Of a stretch of 64,000 nucleotides of DNA, positions 29,567-40,461 are shown piece by piece. Source of the stretch: Phaeosaccion multiseriatum. Lineage: Eukaryota > Ochrophyta, other classes. The translations under genes were made by a program, and so were the position numbers. Position 1 is the stretch's first letter, and every line of letters begins with the position of its first letter. Under the pieces are notes generated by a model, which did not search any database, was not told where the DNA came from, and worked only from the letters and a program-made list of their open reading frames with translations. The stretch covers positions 1 through 64,000 of the forward strand of contig OZ218953.1 of NCBI GenBank assembly GCA_965112735.1. Direction: 5' to 3'.

Positions 29567-30335
29567 ATGCTGCGTGTGCTGGCAAGCGCAAGTCGGATGG
29601 CGGCACAGGCCGCGCCTCTCCGGCCAACAGGTGTGGTCTGTGGAGGGTTTCACAGTACATGTTGTGAGAAAGACGTCAGTCAGCTCCTCCCCTTTCTAAA
29701 GTGCCGCAACTGCTTCTTCTGCCCAACCCTTGACTCTGCTCTTCCTTGCAATGCTTGCTCTGTAGTGACTGCGACGCAGCGCTCGCTTTGGGGCGGGACG
29801 GTGCAGAAGCCCGAAGACCTGCCCGACCACATTAAGGTAATGTCGAGCCGTCCATGGCATTGCTTCTCTGTGCTCCGCCCCTGGCTTGCTTCCTCCTCCC
29901 ACACCACAAGGAAGACTGACCCGACTTTGTTGTTGCCCCTGTTGCGATAGGAGCAAATGGGCCCCGGTGTATTGGAGGCGATGCCCACTGCCCACGAGAT
30001 TGAGCACGGAAAGCCGCAGCCAGACAAGGGCCCCAATGTCGTCAAGGTAGGTTAGGGTTTCGCGAATTGCGTGTTTGCGGCCTCGGAGTGCGGCTTCCCG
30101 TCCCCTCTCTATCCGAAGCCGCGCTCGACAGGACAGAGTGGAGGACACTAAAAGTCAAACTCGCCTTGGCCCTCTTCGTAACAATACTAAATGTGTTCCG
30201 CACGCCCTCTCCTCTCAGGTCTACCTCAAGCCCTCTCTGGAGTGGTGCCTCTCCTCTCCTCCCCCCCTGCATCAGTTCGAGGAGCAGCCCATCATCGTTG
30301 AGATCGACCACCTCAAGCCCGCCGGGGAAGCATAG
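29567..30335 (+). CDS. Small probable mitochondrial protein (115 aa), unknown
   Basis: Four exons, 29567-29630, 29766-29836, 29951-30046 and 30219-30335, join in phase to 115 residues. The N-terminus MLRVLASASRMAAQAAPLRP is a textbook mitochondrial presequence: Arg, Ala and Ser with no acids. The mature part is acidic to neutral, with GPGVLEAMPTAHEIEHGKPQ and a C-terminal EEQPIIVEIDHLKP. Size and targeting would suit an accessory subunit of a respiratory complex or the mitoribosome, but I do not recognise the family. Confidence 0.65.
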
Positions 30336-31107
30336 GGAGGCCGGTGTTGAGTGTCGACGGGGCTGAGAGGCAACAGGGAAGGAGCAGGCCGGTGGGAGGG
30401 GCGGCGGAGCAGGGGTCGCATTGGAGCGTCAGCCTCGGCTTCGCGGCGGGGAGGAGACGCTTGTTGAGCGAGGTGCACTGTACAGGGAGACAAGTGGAGG
30501 AAGGAAGGAAGGAAGGAAGGAATAGTTGAGGTGGAGAGGGTCAGGGGAGGGGCTCGGCTCAGGGGATAAGGAGGGGCTTCCGCGCGGGAAGGGGTACTTG
30601 TATGGAGGTCAAGAGAGAGAATCCCATTCCCGAGGCGAGAGGTGAACCTTTGCAGCTCAGTCCAGTCCAGCAGGGGGGTGGGGGATCTGTGCACTTCAGC
30701 CGTTGCCATACCGCTTCGAACGGAGGGGGCGGAGAGGAGAGCCTACCGTACAGGTGCCCCCGGGGGAGGGGAGGGGCGGCCACGGCCGGGCGGGGAGCTG
30801 TCAACAGGAGCTGTGAGTAGGAGCTGTGTATAATCGTGACTCAAGCGTAGGCACCTCCCTCGTGTTGCCACTGCTAAGGAACTCTTTATTTTTATACACA
30901 AGCTTGCGCAGGAGGCAGCTGAGCGTTTCAGCGTTTCAGCAGCTTCCTTATCGTTCCTCCCTCGCATTGCCCCCTTGAATCCCGCCCCTGCGCCCCTGCC
31001 CCGCTCTCCCAAGCTATCCCGCCCGCCTCGGCCCTCCCTCAGCCCCTGCCCTCTGCTGCCATCTGGGCTCCCATCTGGCATGTACACCTCTTGGGCTCCT
31101 CCTGGGC
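30336..31107. other. Intergenic region between convergent genes
   Basis: Both flanking genes end here. On the minus strand, near 30880-30895, the sequence reads AAAAATAAAGAG, a plausible AATAAA-type poly(A) signal about 220 bases after the stop of the minus-strand gene. Otherwise nothing is recognisable beyond a short GGAA tract near 30500. Confidence 0.4.
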
Positions 31108-31402
31108 TCAGGCCTGGTACTGCTTGGGAATGGTCTGCTTCTTGCCCCTGAACTTTGCGTTCTCCTCTTTTGCGCAGCGGTACAGGTAGTACCTGAGTGG
31201 TAAGTAACAGGGGACGGGAGGGTTCTCGGGTCAGCGGCGGCGTTGTGGGCTGCGATTGAATGGTTTCATCTATTTGCATCTCTACAGTTGTAGAGTTGGA
31301 GTGCTTCAGTGGGTTGTTACTCGCGTCAAGCCAAGGCAGAGGCGCTCGATCAGTGGGGGAGGTAGGGAAGGAAAAGGAGAGACGACGAGAGAGAGAGAAG
31401 GG

Positions 31403-31457
<55 letters not shown>

Positions 31458-32029
31458 TCAGACAGTCAGTCAGTCAGTCAGTCAGTCGCACTCAGTCACC
31501 CACGCACTTGAGGTCCGGCGTGGAGGAGGTCTTCCTGTGCTCGTCGTAGCAGCCGTCCAGTGCCGCGAGCACCTGAGGCGATAGCAAGAGGCAAGACCAT
31601 GAGGGAGGGGGGGGGAGGTGAGGCACTAAATGCTCTGGGCCCGTCTGCCTCCTAGTGACAAGCAGGGATAGATGTATGCTTCCTAGTAACAAGCAGGGAT
31701 AGCTGTCTCTGTCTGATATGTTTCCCTCTCTCCCTCCCACCTTGTTGGCGTTCGCCGGCCGCGATCCCGTCTTTTGGTACTCCAGCACCGAGTCCAGCAC
31801 CGCCTGCAGCTCCTGATCGCAAGGCGCCCTGAAGCACATGTTTACACAGATGCACGCACACGAGACTGTTCAGAGCACAAGCACCCCGCTCCCGTGCTGC
31901 GTGTATTGGCCCTGCGTACCTGTTTCTCTTGGGCAGGACGTAGCGGAGGTCCTTTCTCCGCACCCTGCTCTGCACCACGCTCGCCCGCTTCCACGTGTTT
32001 CGATGCATGGCCATGCTAAAGCGGTCCAT
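31108..32029 (-). CDS. Small basic protein (115 aa), unknown
   Basis: Exons 32029-31920, 31828-31741, 31572-31508 and 31192-31108 join in phase to 115 residues. It is strikingly basic at both ends (RVRRKDLRYVLPKRN; FRGKKQTIPKQYQA), with a short helical middle (QELQAVLDSVLEYQKTG). The third exon's donor (CTCAA|GTGCGT) was chosen because only it keeps the last exon in frame. A nucleic-acid- or ribosome-binding role would suit the charge, but I do not recognise a family. An upstream exon cannot be excluded, because an acceptor-like CAG precedes the ATG. Confidence 0.58.
31406..31457. repeat. (GGCA)n microsatellite in an intron
   Basis: About 13 copies of GGCA followed by a short (GTCA)n run to about 31490, in the last intron of the small basic protein gene. 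Confidence 0.9.
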
Positions 32030-32452
32030 GCTGCCGCTGCTGCCCTTCAGGCCAACAAGTGAGAGGGGATGATCGAGAGAGGGAGAGAGGAGCGGAAGGA
32101 GAGAAACTGAAACGGAAATTGTTTTTCCCTCCGAGCTTTGCTTGCGCACTGTTTGTTTCGATAAGGTGCGCAGATATCGTCTTTCCTCCCCCCCCCGGTG
32201 CTCTTGTGCCTCCTGCTACTGCCACAGAAGAATTGCGCTTGTGGAAGCCCAAGACTTGGGGAGAAAGAGAGAGAGAACGCAAGTAGAGAACTTGGTGCGA
32301 TGGGAAGGGACAGCTTCCCTTCCAGCGGGTGGACGGCGTAGCGCTCTGAGCAAGGCAAGCTTGCTCAAGCTTGTTCAGAAGGAGGATGAATCGGCCCATG
32401 TTGCCCTTGGGGGTGTGAAGAGATAAGCTAACCCTTGAAAGGGTTGTCCGCT
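32030..32452. promoter_or_regulatory. Divergent intergenic promoter region
   Basis: 423 bp between the small basic protein gene (minus) and the large LRR gene (plus). It must contain both promoters. A minus-strand reading frame from about 32400 looks superficially coding, but no phase-compatible join to the 32029 exon is evident. Confidence 0.4.
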
Positions 32453-32671
32453 ATGGCGAGCACTGGAGGAGGGGGAGCTGGCGGAGGAGGAGGCAGTGGC
32501 GGCAAGACCTCCTTCTTTCAGGTCTGGTGGACGCAACTCTGTGCCTCTGACCCCGCCAAACAATCAAGGGGGGGGAGGAAGGGGGCAATCAATCGCATGG
32601 TTGGAAAAAGGGGCGTTTGTTGGTTGGCGTTTTTTTGTGGTCCCCACACAGCACACCTGTCCCACCCAATG

Positions 32672-32703
<32 letters not shown>

Positions 32704-35700
32704 TTCTCTCATGACCTATTCGGGCCGAGCAGACGCTGGCGGGAGTCGCCGGCTCAAGCGGCCCCAATGCTTCCACATTAAGCGCCCTCACCAGCACACT
32801 CTCCTTCGACTTGTTCGGCGAGACGTTCCACACGTGAGTCTTGGCACGCAGTGGCAGAGCCAAGCGTGTGTGTCGCCCTCTCTCGCAGCACTTTCCTCCA
32901 GTTCTTCATCTACTCCCACGCTGCCCGGAATGGTGCAGCTGACGATCCTCCTCCCTCTCCCTCCCTCTCTCCCTCCCTCCCTCCTCCCTCCTCTCTCGGC
33001 AGCAGCAGCATGAGGGACGGAGAGCCGCGGCACCCGCGCTGGCCCGCAGCCAACAAGTTCGCGGAGGCAGCCAAGGTTAGGGTTAGGGTTTGGGTTAGGG
33101 CAGCCAAGGTTAGAGGGGAGGGGCGGAGCGAGAGGAGAGCTTGGCTGTGAGGGCTTTGGCTGCCCACTGCCCAGGAGGGGACGTACTTTATTGACTTATT
33201 GACTTGTACGAGGGGCTGTGGTGGTGCTCTCATGCTAAGGCCCTTCCTTCCCTTCCCTGCTAACGCGTGTGAACTGTGTGATATGACGTGACAGGTCTTC
33301 TTTCCGGAGCTCTCTTTGTCAGCGGTGCGCTTTCTCCCCAGGGAGGCGCTGTTGAGCAGCAGGGGCAACGACAAGGGCAACGAAGGGAAGGCCGAAGACG
33401 GCAGGTACGCAGAGCGTGCAGGGGGGTGGACAAGCGACCCTGCAATGCACAGCCTCATCCTTCCCCTCACTCACTCACTCACTCACTCGCTGGCAGGGGC
33501 TTGGAGAGCTTCCCCAGCTACGCCTCTGTGGCCTCGCAGCTCAAGTCAGCCCAGTGGGTGGCGGCCAAGGCCCCGCAGGTCAGTAACGGCAAAGGAGGTC
33601 TGTAGACAGGGGAAGGGCGCTGCAGTGGAGTGAAGAGAGGGGAGGGAAGAGAGGGGAGTGAAGAGAGTGGAGTGAAGAGAGGGGAGGGAAGAGAGGGGAG
33701 TGAAGAGAGGGGAGGGAAGAGAGGGGAGTGACGAGAGACGAGAGAGGAGGGAAGAGAGGAGAGGGAAGAGAGTGGAGTGAAGAGAGAGGAGGGAAGAGAG
33801 GGGAGTGACGAGAGAAGAGAGAGGAGGGAAGAGAGGAGAGGGAAGAGAGGGGAGGGAAGAGAGTGGAGTGAAGAGAGGGGAGGGAAGAGAGGGAATTGAA
33901 GAGAGTGAAATGAAGAGAGGGGAGGAGAGTGGAGGGAAGAGAGTGAAGTCAAGAGAGGGGAGGAGAGGGGAGGGAAGAGAGTGAAGTCAAGAGAGGGGAG
34001 GAGAGGGGAGGGAAGAGAGTGAAGTCAAGAGAGGCATGGCCTCCCTCCCCCTGCCTTCATCCACTGCCATCCCCCCCCGCTCCCCAGGCTCGGCTTCTGT
34101 ACATTTCCTTTCTGCCTGACGGGCACGAGGAGGACAGCCCCGCTCCTACTGAGGGCTCTGGACAAGGCCAGGCTCCAGACGGCTCAGGCTCAGCCAGTCC
34201 ATACACCGCACAGCCACAGAGTGGGGGGCGGGGGGGGAGCAGCAAGAGGAGCTGGTTCAAGAGAGACAGCGACGCACATGGGTGAGACTGAGTATGCAGC
34301 TGAGAGTAGTGGTCAGGGGGGGGTGAGACTGAGTATGCGGCTGAGAGTAGTGGTCAGGGGGGGGTGAGACTGAGTATGCGGCTGAGAGTAGTGGTCAGGG
34401 GGGGGTGAGGGTGAGGCCCAAGCACATTGGCTATGCACTTGCTCTCTGTCCAACAACAAGCACATTGGCAATGCACTTGCTCTCTGTCCAACAACAAGCA
34501 CATTGGCAATGCACTTGCTCTCTGTCCAACAACAAGCACATTGGCAATGCACTTGCTCTCTGTCCAACAACAAGCACATTGGCAATGCACTTGCTCTCTG
34601 TCCAACAACAAGCACATTGGCTATGCACTTGCTCTCTGGGGTGGACAGAGAGGAGGATAGATAGTCCCGCGTTCTGAGCGCACTGATCTGATGTGTCTCA
34701 CTCTAATCTGATGGGTCTCACTCTAATCTGATGGGTCTCACTCTAATCTGATGGGTCTCACTCTAATCTGATGGGTCTCCCCCCCCCCCCGCCCGTCGCT
34801 CCGTCGCAGCGCGAAGGAGGGGGCTGCAGGAGGCGCCACGGCCTTGGAGGCGTCAGAGGCGGCATTCAGCAAGAGCGGCGGCAAGGGGGGCAGCAGCAGC
34901 ATCAAGGGCAGCAGCAGCAGCAGCAGCAGCAGCAAGAGTGAGCAGAGGTGAGTGAAACAAACGGGCGGACAGGGGCGGAGGGCGGCGCTCACTGATTGAT
35001 GCGAAAGAGCCAAGGAGAGGCCCTCCACGCCTCTTGTCGAGGATGGCAGTGGATGTCCAGGACCTCTGAGCACGAACGGCCGGAGACTTTGGTGCTGCTG
35101 ACTCACCTCCCCTCTCGCCTCTCCATCTGTGCGCTGTGCTCTGCGTTGTGTCCTGTGTGTCCCAGGGCCCCCCCCCCCCGGCGGAGGAGCTCTAGCTACA
35201 GTTACTCGAGCTACAGCTACGGCTACGGCCACAATTCACAAGGCCCTGTCACGGCTCAGCACAACGTGAGAGTCGTGCAGGACTTCCTGCGCAAACACGA
35301 GGTCCGTCTCTGCCTACCGTCTGCTGCCATCTGTCTCTGGCCCTACCGTCTGCTGCCATCTGTCTCTGGCCCTACCGCCTGCTGCCATCTGCGGCCATCC
35401 CCCCCCCCCCAAAGCTGCGGGTTTCGTCTGTGGTGGACTGACGAGGCTCCTTCCGTCCACTGCCATCCCCTTCCGTGTCCCCTCCTCTGCTCTGCTCTGC
35501 TCTGCCCTGTGCCTGGTGTGGTGTCAGGACGTTGCCTTCGTGTGGGTGCGCACGTGTTGCTTGCCCTCTGCGCACGAGGGAGGGGCGGCGAGTCGGTGGC
35601 AGGTAAGAAACTGATGGTACAGCAATTGGTGATACACATGGAGATGTTTCTACGCTTCTTATCGACGCGACTGACCGCTTCTCCCCCTGTCACTGCCTTT

Positions 35701-38700
35701 CATGCTGAAACTCACACCGAAAGTCATACTGACACTCACACTGCCACCCACCCCATTCTTTGCAGCTCGACACAGAGGGACCCCTGCCTGTACCGCCGGG
35801 AGGAGGAGGAGGAGGAGAAGGGGGGGGCTCCTTGCCAAAGCCGCCCTTCCCTCGGGGGGTCAGCGTGACGGGCAACGCGCACCCCTCCGCACTGATGCTG
35901 TGCGACTCTCTCCTCCTCATCCCTCCCGTGGGGCTCACCAGAAGCGAGGTCAGGGTTAGAGGAGGCGCTTCACTGACTTACGGGCCTCACTCACCTCAGT
36001 CGCTGTCCCCCTCTCTCTGTCCTTGGCTTGTTCAGAGGAGCGCCTACTTGAGCCAATCGAACCCTCCCAGGCTGGCGAGGATCTCCCCTTCGCACAGCAG
36101 CTCGGTGAGAGAGGCAGGGGAATTGTCGAGCGGCTGTGGCTGCCTGCTTGACACGGCTGTGGCTGCCTGCTTGACACGGCTGTGGCTGCCTGCTTGACAC
36201 GGCTGTGTCTGCTTGTTCTTCCCAAAGCTTCCCAAGCACTGCTTACATGCACCATGGATCTGAGAGGGGCAGAGGGGCAGAGGGGCACCCAAAGAATCGT
36301 TGAATGGGCCGCCCATCCAACCCCCCGTGCAATGCGTGTCTCACTGATGCGTGTCTCACTGAGAGAGTGTCCCCCCCTCCCCCCTCCCCTCCCCCCTCCT
36401 TCTTGTTGAGCTCAGTCCCACCACGCGCCGCCCCCCCTGGCCTTCACTGACGTGGGTCGTTTAATGGCACACCCGTGGAGGTGTTTAGAAATGGCAGTGG
36501 CCATCGCAGCGGGTACTGTACGAAGAGAGGAGAGGAGTGGAGGCGCAGGAGCAGCAAAGAGGCCCCGCACGACTCCCTCTCTCCCTCTCACACTTCTCGT
36601 CTGTTTGCCCTTCTCCCTCTCTCTCTCTCTCTTGTTTCTCGTCTCTTTTTCTCGCCCCCTCTCTCTCGTCTCTCTCTGACGACACAAAAGGGGTGCACAC
36701 GTATGTGCACTTGGGCTGCGGCGGCTCTTCTCACCGCGGGCATATGGGCCAGAAGGGGTATATGGCCAACTCGCTCTTTCAGGACTTCCCCTTCCCGGGC
36801 AGCGACAAAAGCAAGCCCAAGGGAGCTGCGGCGCAGGTGAGGGGGAGAGGGGGGGGTTTCCGCAGCGCCGCTCTCTGCCCATATGATTCTGCACTACCTG
36901 TATTCTGCCTGTCTGTCTGTCTGTCTGTATGTCTGTATGTCTGCCTGTCTGCCTGTCTGCCTGTCTGCCTGTCTGCCTGTCTGCCTGTCTGCCTCCCGGT
37001 GGAGGGGCCAAACTAACGCCCACCGCCCTGCTCCCCCTTTCCCTTCCCTTCCCCGTGACCTTGCCCTCCCCAGAGTCCTGTCAAGAGTCCTGCCAAGGAG
37101 AAGGAGAGGGAAGCCCAGCCCAGGGGGGACGCACAAACCAGGGGGGGGGCTCCAGGGGGGGGCGAGAGCGGCGCCGCTATCGCCGTGGCCTCTGCGAACG
37201 AACTGCGAGAGCGGTTAGGGGTGGCCTTCGCAGGGGGGGGGAGCGCAGGGGGGGGCAGCGGCAGGGGCAGCAGCAGCAGCAGGGGCAGCAGCAGACACTC
37301 CAGCAACAGCGGCGGCGGCATTGGATCTGTCGGGGGCAGCAGCAGGGGCAGCGGTGCCCTCAAGGAGGGAGGGGGTAGCAGTAGCAGGTACTCTAGCAGG
37401 GGCAGCAGTAGCGGCAGCAGCAGACACTCCAGCAACAGCGGGGGCATCAAGGAGGGCGGGGGAAGCAGCAGTAGACACTCCAGCAACAGCGGGGGCATGA
37501 CGGAGGGGGGGGGGGGCGTGAGGGGCAGTGGCAGTGGCAGTGGCGGTATTGCATCCGTCAGAACCGGCAGCGGCGCCATTGCTCCGGTGAGGGGCAACAG
37601 CAGATACTCGAGCAGCAACAGCACCAGCACCAGGTACTTGAGCAGCGGTAGCAGACAGTCGGAAACGTCACAGGTGAGCCTCCCTACCATATCCTACCTT
37701 ATCCTACCTTATCCTATCTTATCCTACCTTATCCTACCCTGTCCTACCTTATCCTACCCTGTCCTACCTTATCCTACCTTATCCTATCTTATCGTACCTT
37801 ATCCTACCTTATCCTACCTTATCCTACCCTGTCCTACCTTATCCTACCTTATCCTACCCTGTCCTACCTTATCCTACCTTATCCTACCTTATCCTACCCT
37901 GTCCTACCCTGTCCTACCTTATCCTACCTTATCCTACCTTATCCTACCCTGTCCTACCTTATCCTACCTTATCCTACCTTATCCTACCCTGTCCTACCCT
38001 GTCCTACCTTATCCTACCTTATCCTACCTTATCCTACCCTGTCCTACCTTATCCTACCTTATCCTACCTTATCCTACCTTATCCTACCCTGTCCTACCTT
38101 ATCCTACCTTATCCTACCTTATCCTACCCTGTCCTACCCTGTCCTACCTTATCCTACCTTATCCTACCTTATCCTACCCTGTCCTACCTTATCCTACCTT
38201 ATCCTACCTTATCCTACCTTATCCTACCCTGTCCTACCTTATCCTACCTTATCCTACCTTATCCTACCTTATCCTACCCTGTCCTACCTTATCCTACCTT
38301 ATCCTACCTTATCCTACCACCCACCCTGTCCTACCTTATGCTACCTTATCCTACCCTGTCCTACCCTGCGCCCTGCACTCGACTGAAGAGGAGAGAAGTG
38401 TCCCTTTTCTCACCTTCATTAAGGAAGTGCTAAGCCGACAACGCACCGCCTCCGTCCCTCCATCCCTCCGTTCCGCGTGTGCCCATCCTCGCTTGCTTGC
38501 TTTGCTTGCATTGCTTGCTTGGCAGGCGTCGGACCAGTCGGAGAGCGACTCGCCGGGGGGGGGCAGGATAGCCCCAACGGCCGGCAGGACAACCCCCAGG
38601 GGGGAAAGGACAACCCCGGGGGGAGGCAGGACAGCAGTCACTGCCACACCCACAGCCACAGCCATCGCCACAGCCACCACAGCCACAGCAGTTGGTCATA

Positions 38701-40348
38701 CAGCCACAGCCACAGCCTTGGCAGTTGCTCATCCAGCCGTGCCTTCGGCAGGCACTGCTCCCACCGCCACTGCGGTGCCCATATGCCTGCCCGTGTCCCC
38801 GGTGGGTGAGGCGAGTGACGTGCTGACAGCAAGAGCTCTGGCGATGCTGGAGAGGGGACTCATGGAGGCAATGGACAAGCTCGGCAGGGAGGAGGAGGGG
38901 GAGGAGGTAAGGGCACGCATGCATGTTGGAGGCGTATGCGTATTAGACGCAAGGCCTCTGTTCTGTATGTCTGCCCGTCAGGGGCCTTAAGGGGCATTTG
39001 GCCTTGAGGGGCCTTTCTCACCACGCTTCACCTTAACCTCCCTTGCCGCTGTGCACCCCCCACCCCCCCGTGCCATTCCGTGTCATGCCGCGGCAGTCCT
39101 TGGACTCGTCTGCTGCCTTCCGCCCGCTCCCCTTGGAGGTGGCAGACAAGTGGCAGGGGCTGCTTTTGCCCGCACAGGTCCTTGGGGCCATTCGAGCAGA
39201 TGTGGAGAGGTGAGAGGGAGAGAGAGAGGAGCGTGCCCCTGCCCCACAGCCCTCCCTTGGCAGCGGTGGTGCCCAGCCGCCTCCCTCCATCCACTGCCAT
39301 CCCCCCCCTTGGCAAAGGACCTTTACGCCGAGCCTTTACGCCGAGCGCCGAGTACCGCCTCCCTCCCTCCCTCCCTCCCTCCCGCTCCTCGTGTCGATCT
39401 CTGTCCATATCTTACCCACCTCCCTCTCTCCCTCTCTCCCTTTCGCCCCTTGCCTTTCGCCGTGCCTACTCTCTGTGCCTCTCTCTCCTGTGCCTCTCTG
39501 TGTTTCTCTCTTTCGCTCTTTCTCTCTCTATCTCCTGTGCCCTCTGCCGTCCACTGCCATACGCCCCCCCCCCCCCCTTTAGGTTCGTGGAGGCGGACGG
39601 CGCTCTGAAGCAGGCGCTGTGCACGCTGTCCCTCAGCTCTAGTCAGGCAGAGGAAAACCTCAAGGTACGTCCCCTGCCATCCACTGCCATCTACTACCAC
39701 GCTATCTCTGTGTGTGTGTTGCTTGGCGACGACTCTTGCTCTCCTCCCCTCCCCCTCCCCCACTCGCCATTGATTCTGGGCCACTGCCTCCCCTCCCCTT
39801 TGCTGCAGTGCTGGAGAATCGCGCAGCGCCTGGAGATGGAGGGCCCTCTTGCGAGTGGGGGGGCGGGGCATCAGGCCAAGGCCAAGGCAGTGGCAGTAGC
39901 TGTGGCGGTAGCTGCGCAGCAAGGAGGGGGCGAAGGAGGAGGAGGTGGCGGGCCATTATCATCGTCATCGTCATCGTCATTGTCAGGCTCTTTTCGACAC
40001 TCATCGTCATCGTCAGGCTCTTTTCGACACACGGCAAGTGGGGCCCTGCTGGAGGAGAGCTTTTCGCTGGAGGAGGACGACGAAATCATGGAGGAGGTGT
40101 TGGAGTGGAGGGCGAGGCAGCGCAACGGACTCAATCGCCTTGCCGTCGTCAGTCTCCTTTGCTTCGCCACCGCACATCAGGTAACTCGGGGGGGGGGGGA
40201 GGGCCGCAAGCACACGCACACGCACACTTTGCCGGACATTCTCTCTGACATTCCCTCCGACATTCTCTCTGTGCGGCGGACGGCCAATGAATTGTCAAAT
40301 TTTGTCGACTTTCCATCTATCTGACAGCGTCCCCCCCCCCCCCTGGGT

Positions 40349-40381
<33 letters not shown>

Positions 40382-40422
40382 GTCTGTGTATCTGTCTGTG
40401 TGTCTATCTGTCTGTCTGTCTA

Positions 40423-40461
<39 letters not shown>

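Noticed and set aside
32016-32399. Minus-strand frame starting MGRFILLLNK, reminiscent of a clathrin adaptor sigma subunit
   Set aside because: The similarity stops after about ten residues, and the frame does not join any downstream exon in phase.
36691-36836. Exact splice acceptor for exon 12 of the large LRR gene
   Set aside because: The natural-looking frame needs a phase that does not match exon 11, so an extra exon or different donor must exist. I report the exon but not a firm boundary.
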